From Microbacterium sp. ABRD28 (GTDB lineage: Bacteria; Actinomycetota; Actinomycetes; Actinomycetales; Microbacteriaceae), in the NCBI RefSeq assembly GCF_003850245.1, contig NZ_CP031015.1, forward strand, positions 186,001 to 250,000: 64,000 nucleotides of DNA. Direction: 5' to 3'. Positions 33,198 through 46,051 of the stretch are shown piece after piece (position 1 is the stretch's first letter; each line of letters begins with the position of its first letter). Under the pieces are notes generated by a model that was not told the DNA's origin, ran no database searches, and worked only from the letters and a program-made list of their open reading frames with translations. Made by a program: the position numbers and the translations under genes.

Positions 33198-36100
33198 TCA
33201 GTTGTAGGTGCCGAAGTCGTCCGTGGAGAAGCTGTCGAAGTCGACGTAGCTCAGGTCCGCGTCGCTGTAGGCGCCGTCCGAGGCGAAGATGCGGTTGGGG
33301 TACCGCTCGCTCTTGGCCTCCTCCGTCGCCTCGACCACGACGTTGCGGTACTTCGCAAGGCCGGTGCCGGCGGGGATGAGCTTTCCGATGATGACGTTCT
33401 CCTTCAGGCCCACCAGCGGGTCGCTCTTGCCCTCCATGGCGGCCTGCGTGAGAACACGCGTGGTCTCCTGGAACGACGCGGCCGACAGCCACGATTCGGT
33501 GGCGAGCGACGCCTTGGTGATACCCATGAGCTCGGGACGACCCGACGCCGGACGCTTGCCCGAACCGACCGCTTCGCGGTTGATGCCCTGGTAGCGCTTG
33601 AGGTCGACCAGCTCGCCGGGAAGCAGCGTCGTGTCGCCGTGGTCGACCACGGTGACCTTCCGCAGCATCTGGCGCACGATGACCTCGATGTGCTTGTCGT
33701 GGATCGGCACACCCTGCGAGCGGTACACGCCCTGGACACCGTTCACGAGGTACTTCTGCACCTCGCGGGCACCCATGACGCGCATGACCTCCTTGGGGTC
33801 GAGCGTGCCGACCTGCAGGGGCTGACCCACGGTGACGTGCTGGCCGTCCTCGACCAGCAGCGTCGCACGCTTGAGCACCGGGTAGACCACCGGCTCGTCG
33901 CCGGAGTCGGGCGTGAGGATGATCTTCTTGCTCTTGTCGGTCTCCTCGATCGTGATGCGGCCGTCGGCCTCCGCGATCGGGGACGCACCCTTGGGGGTAC
34001 GGGCCTCGAAGAGCTCCTGCACGCGGGGAAGACCCTGCGTGATGTCATCCGCCGACGCCGAACCACCGGTGTGGAAGGTACGCATCGTCAGCTGGGTACC
34101 GGGCTCACCGATCGACTGGGCCGCGATGATGCCCACGGCCTCACCGATGTCGACCATCTTGCCGGTCGCCAGCGAGCGGCCGTAGCAGCGGGCGCAGACA
34201 CCGACGGCGGAGTCGCAGGTGAGCACGGAGCGCACCTTGATGGTCTCCACACCCGCCTCGACCAGCGCGTTGATGACCACGTCGCCGACGTCCGAGCCGG
34301 CCGCGGCGAGCACCTCGCCGGAGGCGCTGACCACGTCGGCTGCGAGCGTCCGTGCGAACACGGAGTTCTCGACGTTGGCGTCCTTGACCAGGGTGCCGTC
34401 GAAGCCGGGAGCGGCGATCGGCAGCTCCAGCCCCTTCGACGTGCCGCAGTCCTCCTCGCGGATGATGACGTCCTGCGAGACGTCGACGAGACGACGCGTG
34501 AGGTAGCCCGAGTCGGCCGTACGGAGGGCCGTGTCGGCCAGACCCTTACGGGCACCGTGCGTCGCGATGAAGTACTCCGCCACCGACAGACCCTCGCGGT
34601 ACGAGGAGATGATCGGGCGCGGGATGATCTCACCCTTCGGGTTGTTCACCAGGCCTCGCATACCGGCGATGTTCCGGATCTGCAGCCAGTTACCACGCGC
34701 GCCCGACGAGACCATCCGGTTGATGGTGTTGTCCTCGGGGAAGTTGTCGCGCATCGCCTTCTGGACCTCGTCGGTCGCCTCGGTCCAGATCTTGATGAGT
34801 TCCTGACGACGCTCGGCGTCGGTGGTGAGACCCTTCTCGAACTGCGACTGGACCTTCGCGGCCTGCTTCTCGTAGCGACCCACGATCTCCGCCTTGTTCG
34901 GCGGGGTGAGGATGTCGCTGAGCGCAACGGTCACACCCGAACGCGTGGCCCAGTAGAAGCCGGCGTCCTTGATGCGGTCGAGCGTCGCGGCGACCTCCAC
35001 CTTGGGGTACTCCTCGGCGAGCTTGTTGACGATCTGCGAGAGCTTGCCCTTGTCGGCCTGCTCGCGCACGAACGGGTAGCCCTTGGGCAGCGCGTCGTTG
35101 AAGATCGCCTGGCCGAGCGAGGTGTCGACGAGGCCGTGGCGCTCGTAGCCCTCGGGAGCCTCGCCCTCGAGGAAGGCGAGCCCGGGGATGCGGATGCGAA
35201 CCTTCGCCTGCAGGTCGAGGGTGCCCTCGTCCTTGGCCAGGATCGCCTCGGAGACCGAGCCGAACACGCGACCCTCGCCCGCGGCGCCCTCCTTCACCGT
35301 GGTGAGGTGGTGGAGGCCGATGATCATGTCCTGCGAGGGCAGGGTCACCGGGCGGCCGTCCGACGGCTTCAGGATGTTGTTCGAGGCGAGCATCAGGATG
35401 CGGGCCTCGGCCTGGGCCTCGACCGACAGCGGCAGGTGCACGGCCATCTGGTCACCGTCGAAGTCGGCGTTGAACGCCGCACACACGAGCGGGTGGAGCT
35501 GGATGGCCTTGCCCTCGACGAGCTGCGGCTCGAACGCCTGGATGCCCAGACGGTGCAGGGTGGGCGCGCGGTTGAGGAGCACGGGGCGCTCGCGGATGAT
35601 CTCCTCGAGCACATCCCAGACCTCGGGACGGGTGCGCTCGACGGCGCGCTTGGCGGCCTTGATGTTCTGCGAGTGACCGAGGTCGATCAGGCGCTTGATC
35701 ACGAAGGGCTTGAACAGCTCGAGAGCCATCTGCTTGGGCAGACCGCACTGGTGCAGCTTCAGCTGCGGACCCACGACGATGACCGAACGGCCCGAGTAGT
35801 CCACACGCTTTCCGAGCAGGTTCTGGCGGAACCGGCCCTGCTTTCCCTTGAGCATGTCCGACAGCGACTTCAGGGCGCGGTTGCCGGTGCCCGTGACGGG
35901 GCGACCACGACGGCCGTTGTCGAACAGCGCGTCGACGGCCTCCTGCAGCATCCGCTTCTCGTTGTTGACGATGATCTCGGGGGCACCGAGGTCGATCAGG
36001 CGACGGAGGCGGTTGTTGCGGTTGATCACGCGACGGTAGAGGTCGTTCAGGTCGGAGGTCGCGAAGCGGCCACCGTCCAGCTGCACCATCGGGCGCAGCT

Positions 36101-37067
36101 CCGGCGGGATGACCGGGACGACGTCGAGCACCATCGAGGCGGGGCTCATGCCGGTCTGGAGGAAGGAGTTGACCACCTTCAGGCGCTTGATCGCGCGGAT
36201 CTTGCGCTGACCCTTGCCCTCGGCGATCTGCAGGTGCAGGCTCTCCGCCTCAGCGGCAAGGTCGAACGCCTCCAGGCGGCGCTTGATCGACTCGGCGCCC
36301 ATGTGGGCCTCGAAGTACTGACCGAAGCGGTCCTGCAGCTCCTGGAAGATCTCGTCCTCGCCCTTGAGCGAGCCGACCTCGAGGGTGCGGAAGTCCTCCC
36401 ACACGCGCTCGAGCTTGGCGATGGCGTCGTCGGCCTGCTTACGGGCCTGCGCCATGTCCTTCTCGGCGGCGTCCTTGACCTTCTTCTTCTGGTCGGCCTT
36501 GGCGCCCTCCGCCTCCAGGGCGGCGAGCTCCTCCTCCAGCTTGGAAAGGCGCGCGGCGATCTTGGCGTCCCGGCGGTCGCCGAGCGTCTTGATCTCCAGG
36601 CGGATGTTGTTCTCCTGCGTGGCGAGGTCGCGGTGGCGCGCCTCCTCGTCGACGGAGATCACCATGTAGGCGGCGAAGTAGATGACCTTCTCGAGGTCCT
36701 TCGGCGCCATGTCGAGCAGGTACCCCAGGCGCGAGGGCACGCCCTTGAAGTACCAGATGTGGGTGACCGGGGCGGCCAGCTCGATGTGACCCATCCGCTC
36801 GCGGCGGACGGAGGACTTGGTGACCTCCACGCCGCAGCGCTCGCAGACGATGCCCTTGAAGCGGACGCGCTTGTACTTGCCGCAGGCGCACTCCCAGTCG
36901 CGGCTGGGCCCGAAGATCTGCTCTCCGAAGAGGCCGTCCTTCTCGGGCTTGAGCGTGCGGTAGTTGATGGTCTCGGGCTTCTTGACCTCGCCGAACGACC
37001 AGCGGCGGATGTCGTCGGCCGTGGCGAGGCCGATGCGAAGCTCGTCAAACGTTGTTGCGTCGAGCAC
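33198..37067 (-). CDS. rpoC: RNA polymerase subunit beta'
   Basis: Catalytic subunit of RNA polymerase with about 1289 residues, typical of actinobacteria. The N-terminal zinc site [20 protein letters not shown], the active-site [12 protein letters not shown], the second zinc site ([13 protein letters not shown]) and the trigger-loop region (RTFHTGGSA) are all present. I choose the GTG at 37067 ([13 protein letters not shown]) because AGGAG precedes it by 5 nt and homologues begin LDATTF or LDVNFF. An ATG six codons upstream is the annotation alternative. It lies 45 bp after rpoB. Confidence 0.98.
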   Translation of the reverse strand: MLDATTFDELRIGLATADDIRRWSFGEVKKPETINYRTLKPEKDGLFGEQIFGPSRDWECACGKYKRVRFKGIVCERCGVEVTKSSVRRERMGHIELAAPVTHIWYFKGVPSRLGYLLDMAPKDLEKVIYFAAYMVISVDEEARHRDLATQENNIRLEIKTLGDRRDAKIAARLSKLEEELAALEAEGAKADQKKKVKDAAEKDMAQARKQADDAIAKLERVWEDFRTLEVGSLKGEDEIFQELQDRFGQYFEAHMGAESIKRRLEAFDLAAEAESLHLQIAEGKGQRKIRAIKRLKVVNSFLQTGMSPASMVLDVVPVIPPELRPMVQLDGGRFATSDLNDLYRRVINRNNRLRRLIDLGAPEIIVNNEKRMLQEAVDALFDNGRRGRPVTGTGNRALKSLSDMLKGKQGRFRQNLLGKRVDYSGRSVIVVGPQLKLHQCGLPKQMALELFKPFVIKRLIDLGHSQNIKAAKRAVERTRPEVWDVLEEIIRERPVLLNRAPTLHRLGIQAFEPQLVEGKAIQLHPLVCAAFNADFDGDQMAVHLPLSVEAQAEARILMLASNNILKPSDGRPVTLPSQDMIIGLHHLTTVKEGAAGEGRVFGSVSEAILAKDEGTLDLQAKVRIRIPGLAFLEGEAPEGYERHGLVDTSLGQAIFNDALPKGYPFVREQADKGKLSQIVNKLAEEYPKVEVAATLDRIKDAGFYWATRSGVTVALSDILTPPNKAEIVGRYEKQAAKVQSQFEKGLTTDAERRQELIKIWTEATDEVQKAMRDNFPEDNTINRMVSSGARGNWLQIRNIAGMRGLVNNPKGEIIPRPIISSYREGLSVAEYFIATHGARKGLADTALRTADSGYLTRRLVDVSQDVIIREEDCGTSKGLELPIAAPGFDGTLVKDANVENSVFARTLAADVVSASGEVLAAAGSDVGDVVINALVEAGVETIKVRSVLTCDSAVGVCARCYGRSLATGKMVDIGEAVGIIAAQSIGEPGTQLTMRTFHTGGSASADDITQGLPRVQELFEARTPKGASPIAEADGRITIEETDKSKKIILTPDSGDEPVVYPVLKRATLLVEDGQHVTVGQPLQVGTLDPKEVMRVMGAREVQKYLVNGVQGVYRSQGVPIHDKHIEVIVRQMLRKVTVVDHGDTTLLPGELVDLKRYQGINREAVGSGKRPASGRPELMGITKASLATESWLSAASFQETTRVLTQAAMEGKSDPLVGLKENVIIGKLIPAGTGLAKYRNVVVEATEEAKSERYPNRIFASDGAYSDADLSYVDFDSFSTDDFGTYN

Positions 37068-37112
37068 TAGTTCTCCTGTTGTCAAAAGTGGGTTGCGGTC
37101 GGCGTCGACGGA

Positions 37113-40610
<3,498 letters not shown>

Positions 40611-40774
40611 GGGATAACCTCCGTGAGCCCGGATCGGGCTTCGTTTCCTTGTCGTCAGGTGGAGTGCTCAGTCCTCCCCGAAGCCTGCACGTCGCTCACC
40701 GCGGTGAAGCGGGGGCGTGCAGTCACAGCCGACCACCATATGAGGGCAGGGGGAAACCAAGAGCGCAACTACCA

Positions 40775-40803
40775 AGCATAGTCCGGATGACGCGCCGTGT
40801 CCA
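40775..40803 (-). promoter_or_regulatory. Probable rpoBC promoter
   Basis: On the minus strand TGGACA (40798-40803), a 17-bp spacer and TATGCT (40775-40780) face rpoB. The leader would be about 158 nt. Its -35 is 9 bp from the -35 of the divergent promoter. Confidence 0.65.
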
Positions 40804-40812
40804 GCGCGATCC

Positions 40813-40841
40813 TTGACGAGTTGATGTTCCTCGGGTATAAC
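40813..40841 (+). promoter_or_regulatory. Probable promoter of the STAND ATPase gene
   Basis: TTGACG (40813-40818), a 17-bp spacer and TATAAC (40836-40841) give one of the best consensus matches in the window. It predicts transcription from about 40848 and so supports the ATG at 40908 over the GTG at 40797. Confidence 0.75.
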
Positions 40842-40907
40842 CCCGCGAAAACCCCCGGCATTCCCCGACATCTGGCGGAGAACCCCTGGTGGGACCATGA
40901 TGTCTGC

Positions 40908-43577
40908 ATGACGGGGGGCGACGCCGCCACCGCCGGGCTCGTCGAGTCCGCGACCGTGACGGGGCACGAGCGGGTGATCCGCACGCCCGACCAGCGCCTG
41001 CGGATCTTCGTCAGCTCCACCCTCCGCGAACTCGCCGACGAGCGCGTCGCGGTGCGCAGCGCCATCGAGGCCCTGCGTCTGGCGCCGGTGATGTTCGAGC
41101 TCGGCGCCCGGCCGCATCCGCCCCGCGCGCTCTACCGCTCGTACCTCGCGCAGAGCGACGTGTTCGTGGGGATCTACGGTGACAGCTACGGGTGGGTGGC
41201 GCCGGAGGAGGAGGTCTCGGGTCTGGAGGACGAGTACAACCTCGCTCCCCGCGAGATGCCGAAACTCATCTACATCCGCGCCTCCGAGCACCGCGACCCG
41301 CGCCTGGTCGCCCTCATCGACCGCATCCGCGAAGACGACACCGCGGCCTACCTCTCCTTCACGTCGATCGACGAGCTCCGCGACCACGTCCGCGACGACC
41401 TGGCCACGCTCCTCGCCGAGCGCTTCGATGCCTCTCGTCCCCTCGCCGATCGAGAGATCTCCGATGTCGTCCCCGCCGCGGCGCCGAAGGTGCCCGTCCC
41501 CTACACCTCGACGATCGGACGGGAGGAGGATGTCGCGGCGGTCCGCGACCTCCTCACCGGGTCCGCCCACGTGGTCAGCCTCATCGGCCCCGGCGGAGTC
41601 GGGAAGAGCCGGCTGGCGATCGAGGTCGCCCGCGCGAGCGAGGACCTCTTCCCCGACGGGGTGTACTTCGTCCTCCTGGAGGGCGTGCTCGAACCGGGAC
41701 TCGTCGTGCCCACGATCGCCTACTCCCTCGGCGTGCGCGACAACGGCGAGGCCCCGCTGGAAGAACGCATCGCCCGGGCACTGTCCGGCCGTCGCGTGCT
41801 CGTCGCCCTCGACAACTTCGAGCAGGTGATCGAGGCCGCTCCGCTGCTGGTGCGCCTCTCGCACGCCTCGCCTATGGCGACCTTCCTCGTCACCAGTCGC
41901 ATCGTGCTCCACATCCGCGGAGAGCAGGTCTACGACGTCTCGGGGCTGCCCGTGCCCGACTCGTGGACGCGCGCCACGAGGGAGCGGGTGCGCGACACCC
42001 CCGCGTGCCGCCTGTTCGCCGACCGCGCGAGCGCGGTGAGTCCCGACTTCACCCTCTCCGACACCAATGCGCAGGATGTCGCCGACATCTGCCGTCGCCT
42101 GGAAGGCCTGCCGCTGGGCATCGAGCTGGCGGCGGCGAAGGTGCGGGTCCTCGGCACCCGCGGGATCGCCGAGCGCCTGGAGCAGAGCCTGCCGCTCCTG
42201 ACCGCGGCGGTGCGCGACCTCCCCGACCGGCACCGCACGATGCGGGCCACCATCGAGTGGAGCGTGAGCCTCCTGCCGGCCTCGCAGCGCGCCATGCTCG
42301 AGGATCTCGGCGTCTTCGCCACCCGGTTCACGTTCGACGCGGTGGAGGCGATCGGACGGAGCCGACCCTGGGGCGCAGGGGCGATGGAGGATCTCGCGGC
42401 GCTCGTCGACTCCTCGCTGGTCAAACCCGTCGACGTCGACGGGCGTCCGGTGTTCTCGCTGCTGGCCCTGGTGCGCGAGTACGCGGTGGGGCGACTGAAG
42501 GAGCGGGGCGACGCCGCCGCGGTGCGGACCGCGCATGCCGATCACTACCGCGAGCTCGTCGCGCGCATCGCCCCCCGGCTGGGCGGACCGGGGCAGGCGG
42601 ACGCGGTCGCGGAGCTGGGCCTGGATCTGCCGAACCTCCGCGCGGCGGTGCGTCACCTCATCCACACCGACCGGCTCGACGACGCCGGAGACTTCGCATG
42701 GTCGCTCCTCATCTACTGGTGGGTGGCCGGCTTCTTCGCCGAGGTGCGGGTGTGGATGCTGGAGCTTCTCGGCAAGGACCAGCCGATCACCCAGCACACA
42801 CGCGCGGTGGCGTGGTTCTTCGCCCTGTGGGGCGAGATGTGGCAGCGTCCGAGCGAAGAGGCGGTGGCCGGTCTCGGGGAGTGCATCCGGCTGTTCGAGG
42901 AGAGTGGCGACGATGATGCCGCGGCGATGGCGCTCGCCGCGCGGGCGACGGCGCGGCTCCAGCTCGAGCTGCCCGACCTCGACACCGCCGACCGTGAGCT
43001 CACGACCGCGGTCGAGCGGCTCCACGACCTCGGCAACACCTGGGCCGAAGCCATCACCGAGGTCGCCCGCGGACGACTTGCGTGGCTCCGCGGGCTCACC
43101 GACGACGCGCTCGGACACTTCGACCGCGCCACCGCGGCGGCCGCCGCCGGCGGCGACCTCTTCACGACGTCGGTCGCCGGCAATCACCTCGCGCGACTGC
43201 AGCTCGTCCGCGGCGAGATCGACACCGCCGAAGCGCAGTGCGTGCGGACACTCCTGGTGTCGCTGCGCCTGCACTTCGAAGAGGGGATCGCCTACGGACT
43301 CGAGGGGCTGTGCGCCGTCGCCGCGGCCCGTGGGGACGGTGAGCGGGCGGGCGCGCTGTCGGCGGTGGCCGCCGTCATCCGCCACCGCATCGGCGTGTTC
43401 GATGCCGAGGCCTTCACCGTCCACACCCCTCAGCTGGACGCCATGCGCGCCGCCGACCCCGATGCGGTCGCCGCCGGGGAACGTCGCGGCGCAGAACTCA
43501 CTCTTGCCGAGGCGCTGGCGCTGGCCCTTCCGGCCGACGCACGGGCCGAGGCATCGTCGCTGGTCGCCCGCTGGTGA
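40908..43577 (+). CDS. DUF4062-STAND ATPase with TPR-like C-terminus
   Basis: An 889-residue soluble protein. DUF4062 lies at about 30-113 (RLRIFVSSTLRELADER, SDVFVGIYGDSYGWV). A STAND/NB-ARC-type ATPase runs from about 190 to 520, with Walker A IGPGGVGKSRLA (Lys233), Walker B RRVLVALDNFEQV, the LVTSR sensor and GLPLGIELAAAKVR. The C-terminal about 330 residues are TPR-like helical repeats. No DNA-binding or nuclease domain is obvious. Proteins of this build are signal-responsive switches, some acting in antiphage defence, but I cannot assign a target. The start follows from the strong promoter at 40813-40841. It converges on pxpBC (19-bp gap). Confidence 0.85.
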   Translation: MTGGDAATAGLVESATVTGHERVIRTPDQRLRIFVSSTLRELADERVAVRSAIEALRLAPVMFELGARPHPPRALYRSYLAQSDVFVGIYGDSYGWVAPEEEVSGLEDEYNLAPREMPKLIYIRASEHRDPRLVALIDRIREDDTAAYLSFTSIDELRDHVRDDLATLLAERFDASRPLADREISDVVPAAAPKVPVPYTSTIGREEDVAAVRDLLTGSAHVVSLIGPGGVGKSRLAIEVARASEDLFPDGVYFVLLEGVLEPGLVVPTIAYSLGVRDNGEAPLEERIARALSGRRVLVALDNFEQVIEAAPLLVRLSHASPMATFLVTSRIVLHIRGEQVYDVSGLPVPDSWTRATRERVRDTPACRLFADRASAVSPDFTLSDTNAQDVADICRRLEGLPLGIELAAAKVRVLGTRGIAERLEQSLPLLTAAVRDLPDRHRTMRATIEWSVSLLPASQRAMLEDLGVFATRFTFDAVEAIGRSRPWGAGAMEDLAALVDSSLVKPVDVDGRPVFSLLALVREYAVGRLKERGDAAAVRTAHADHYRELVARIAPRLGGPGQADAVAELGLDLPNLRAAVRHLIHTDRLDDAGDFAWSLLIYWWVAGFFAEVRVWMLELLGKDQPITQHTRAVAWFFALWGEMWQRPSEEAVAGLGECIRLFEESGDDDAAAMALAARATARLQLELPDLDTADRELTTAVERLHDLGNTWAEAITEVARGRLAWLRGLTDDALGHFDRATAAAAAGGDLFTTSVAGNHLARLQLVRGEIDTAEAQCVRTLLVSLRLHFEEGIAYGLEGLCAVAAARGDGERAGALSAVAAVIRHRIGVFDAEAFTVHTPQLDAMRAADPDAVAAGERRGAELTLAEALALALPADARAEASSLVARW

Positions 43578-43596
43578 GCCGAGGAGCGACCGCCGC

Positions 43597-45201
43597 TCAC
43601 TCGGCCGGTCGCGCGTGGCGGAAGCGGATGCGGCTGCCCGGCCGGGCCTGGGCGAGAGCGTCGCGGGCGGCATCCGCCACGACCGCGATCACAGGGTAGC
43701 CGCCGGTGACCGGGGCATCGGGTCCGAGGATCGTCGGTCGACCGGAGGGCGGCACCTGCAGGGCGCCGGGCACCATCCCCTCGCTCGGGAGTTCGCCGCT
43801 GCGCACGCGGGCGAGAGACGGACCGTCGAGGCGGATGCCGACGCGGTCGGCGGCGCCCGAGACGGTCCACGTCGCCTCGAAAAGGGTCGCGCGGGCATCG
43901 TCGGTGAACCAGTCCGCGCGCGGCCCCGGCGCGAGGTCGATCTCGAGGTCGTCGCCGTCGGGCGCGCCCCACGGCGCGTCGGGGGCGGGCGGGACGGGGG
44001 CGTTCGGGTCGGCGCCGACGCTCAGCACGCAGCCCGCGGCGAGGGGGGCGGGCCCGAGACCCGAGAGGATGTCGGTGGCCCGCGACCCGCGGACCACCGG
44101 CCCGTCGACGCCGCCGCGGAGGGCGAGGAGTGCCCGCGCGCCCCGCTCGATCCACCCGACCTCGAGCTCGACGCCGGCGGGCCAGCGGTGCGCCACGTAC
44201 GGGTCGATGTCGCGCCCCGCGAGCCGGAGCGGACCGCCGCCGCCGGTGACGGCGAACACCAGGTCGGCGCGGGCGACGGCGCGGAACCCGCCGAGGGTGA
44301 TCTCGATCGCCGCCGCATCCTGGGGGTTGCCGACGAGACGGTTCGCGGCGCCGAGCGCGCGGCGGTCCATCGCCCCCGAGCGGGAGATGCCGAGGGCCGC
44401 CGAGCCGGGACGGCCGAGGTCCTGGACCGTGGCGAGCAGTCCCGGCTCCTCGACGCGGAACCCCCGCCCCGTCCCCGCCCCCGCTCCCGCTCCCGCCCCC
44501 GCTCCCGCCGCGAGGGTGCGCTCCTCCCCCGCGAGGGTGCGGTCCTCACCGGCGAGGGTGCGCACGTTCCCGGCGAGGGTGCGCTCGCCCCCCGCGAGGG
44601 TGCGGAACCGCACCCGCATGCCCGGGACGAGGAGCGCCGGATTCTCGCGCGCAGGGTCGAAGAGCGGCGCGTCCGTCGTGCCGAGGAGTCGCCACCCTCC
44701 GGGGGTCTCGCGCGGGTAGGCCCCCGAGAACACCCCCGCGACCCCCACCGCCCCGGCCGGGACGCGGGTCCGCGGGGTGTCGAGCCGCGCCACGTCGAAG
44801 GGCCACTCATCGCTGACGAGGTACCCGAATCCGGGCGCGAAGCCGGTGAACGCGACGGTCCAGGTCGCGGCCGCGTGGCGCTCCGCGAGCTCCGATGCCG
44901 ACACTCCGAGGAGCGCCGCGGTCGCGTCGAGGTCGGGGCCGTCGTAGCGGATGTCGACCACGACCTCCGGAGCCGCCGGCGCGTCCGCCGTCGGGGCGGC
45001 GGCCGTGGCATCCGTCACCCACGCCCGCGCGCGCGACAGGCTCAGCACCGCGGGGTCGACGGTGATGAGCACGGTGCGCGCCGCGGGGACGATGTCGACG
45101 ACCCCCGGCGGCACCGCGGCGACGAGGCGGGCGTGAAGCGACAGCACCTCGTCGAGTCCCGCGACCTCGACGAGCATCGCGCGGTCACCCATCGGCAGCA
45201 T
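43597..45201 (-). CDS. pxpBC: Fused 5-oxoprolinase subunits B and C
   Basis: A 534-residue fusion. Residues 1-198 form the PxpB/KipI domain (PMGDRAML, FTGFAPGFGYLV, TPRTRVPAGAVGVAG, ETPGGWRLLG). Residues 235-534 form the PxpC/KipA biotin-dependent carboxyltransferase-like domain (VQDLGRPG, SRSGAMDRRALGAANRLVGN, PVTGGYPVIAVVA). With PxpA they make the ATP-dependent 5-oxoprolinase that opens 5-oxoproline to glutamate. The linker at 200-231 consists of five heptads beginning RTLA and then a Gly/Ala run. The heptads are encoded by 21-bp repeats. The ATG at 45201 lies 2 nt after the pxpA stop. Confidence 0.93.
   Translation of the reverse strand: MLPMGDRAMLVEVAGLDEVLSLHARLVAAVPPGVVDIVPAARTVLITVDPAVLSLSRARAWVTDATAAAPTADAPAAPEVVVDIRYDGPDLDATAALLGVSASELAERHAAATWTVAFTGFAPGFGYLVSDEWPFDVARLDTPRTRVPAGAVGVAGVFSGAYPRETPGGWRLLGTTDAPLFDPARENPALLVPGMRVRFRTLAGGERTLAGNVRTLAGEDRTLAGEERTLAAGAGAGAGAGAGTGRGFRVEEPGLLATVQDLGRPGSAALGISRSGAMDRRALGAANRLVGNPQDAAAIEITLGGFRAVARADLVFAVTGGGGPLRLAGRDIDPYVAHRWPAGVELEVGWIERGARALLALRGGVDGPVVRGSRATDILSGLGPAPLAAGCVLSVGADPNAPVPPAPDAPWGAPDGDDLEIDLAPGPRADWFTDDARATLFEATWTVSGAADRVGIRLDGPSLARVRSGELPSEGMVPGALQVPPSGRPTILGPDAPVTGGYPVIAVVADAARDALAQARPGSRIRFRHARPAE
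44510..44603. repeat. 21-bp-period repeat array, locus C, inside pxpBC (5 units)
   Basis: GCGAGGGTGC begins at 44510, 44531, 44552, 44573 and 44594, exactly 21 bp apart. The intervening 11 bp vary and are pyrimidine-rich. Read on the minus strand each unit gives R-T-L-A plus three variable residues, in frame. Confidence 0.95.
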
Positions 45202-45203
45202 GT

Positions 45204-45959
45204 TCACCACGGCGCCCGCACGGCGACGCCGGCGTCATCCAGCGCGCGTCGCACCGCCTCTCCCATCGCCACCGCGGCCGGTGAATCGCCGTGCAGGCAG
45301 AGCGACGCCGCCGCGACGGTCAGCACCGACCCGTCGGCGGCGACGACCTCGCCCGATCGCGCCAGCCGGACCGCCCGCTCCGCAGCCGCCGCCGCGTCAT
45401 CCAGCACCGCACCCGCTCGCCCCCGGGGCACGAGACCCCCGCCGGGCAGATATCCGCGGTCGAGGAACGCCTCGACGACGAAGGGCAGGCCGGCCGACTC
45501 GGCCGCCCAGGCGATCTCCCCCGGCATCCCGAGGATCGGCACGGCGCGTCCCTGCGACGCGGCGAGCTCGGCGACCGCCTCGGCCACCGCCCGCGCCGCC
45601 CCCGCGTCGGCGGAGACCGCGTGATAGAGGGCCCCGTGAGGCTTGACGTACCGGATGTCGGCCCCCGCCGTCGCCAGCGACCGGAGCTGCACCGCGACCT
45701 CGGCCCGCAGATCCGCCGGAGCGAGCGCCATCGGCACCCGGCCGAAGTTCACCGGGTCGGGATAGGACGGATGCGCCCCGACGGCCACGCCGTGAACAGC
45801 CGCGCGTGCCACCGCCTCGCGCATCGACCTCTCATCGCCCGCGTGTCCGCCGCAGGCGATGCTGGCGCTGGAGATGACGGCGAACATCGCGTCGTCGTCG
45901 GCCGTCGGCATCCCGTCGACCGTCTCACCCAGGTCGGCATTGAGGTCGATCACGCCCAT
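45204..45959 (-). CDS. pxpA: 5-oxoprolinase subunit A (LamB/YcsF family)
   Basis: A 251-residue cytoplasmic enzyme subunit. It starts MGVIDLNADLGETVDG, with IACGGHAGDERSMREAV, GAHPSYPDPVNFGR and KPHGALYHAV, all family signatures. With the PxpB-PxpC fusion it forms 5-oxoprolinase. It is transcribed divergently from the peptide ABC ATPase. A TAGCGT box 6 nt before the ATG suggests a leaderless mRNA. Confidence 0.96.
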   Translation of the reverse strand: MGVIDLNADLGETVDGMPTADDDAMFAVISSASIACGGHAGDERSMREAVARAAVHGVAVGAHPSYPDPVNFGRVPMALAPADLRAEVAVQLRSLATAGADIRYVKPHGALYHAVSADAGAARAVAEAVAELAASQGRAVPILGMPGEIAWAAESAGLPFVVEAFLDRGYLPGGGLVPRGRAGAVLDDAAAAAERAVRLARSGEVVAADGSVLTVAAASLCLHGDSPAAVAMGEAVRRALDDAGVAVRAPW

Positions 45960-45965
45960 GTCTTC

Positions 45966-45971
45966 ACGCTA
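45966..45971 (-). promoter_or_regulatory. -10 box, leaderless start of pxpA
   Basis: TAGCGT on the minus strand, 6 nt before the ATG at 45959. No ribosome site is present. Confidence 0.5.
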
Positions 45972-45985
45972 CGCCGCGCGGCAAC

Positions 45986-46001
45986 GTTACGGATGCGTAA
46001 A
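45986..46001. promoter_or_regulatory. Dyad between pxpA and the peptide ABC ATPase
   Basis: GTTAC-N6-GTAAA, centred on the perfect dyad TTACG-GATG-CGTAA (45987-46000). It matches the GTnAC-N6-GnAA pattern of actinobacterial GlnR nitrogen-regulator half sites. Assignment to GlnR is inference. Confidence 0.35.
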
Positions 46002-46039
46002 GGCTCCCGGCGCCGGATGCGCCGAGACCCGCGCCGGGG

Positions 46040-46045
46040 CAGGAT
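46040..46045 (+). promoter_or_regulatory. -10-like box, leaderless start of the ABC ATPase
   Basis: CAGGAT followed by exactly 6 nt and the ATG at 46052. It is a weaker match to TANNNT, but the spacing is that of the other leaderless starts in the window. Confidence 0.35.
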
Positions 46046-46051
46046 GGGGGG

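Noticed and set aside
33639..37070. 1143-codon open frame on the plus strand opposite rpoC
   Set aside because: The translation is low-complexity Leu/Arg/Asp/Val/Gly-rich and mirrors the rpoC codon pattern; it has no domain and is a GC-driven shadow.
40668..43673. 1001-codon open frame on the minus strand opposite the STAND ATPase
   Set aside because: The plus-strand protein has clear DUF4062, Walker A and STAND motifs; the antisense frame has none.
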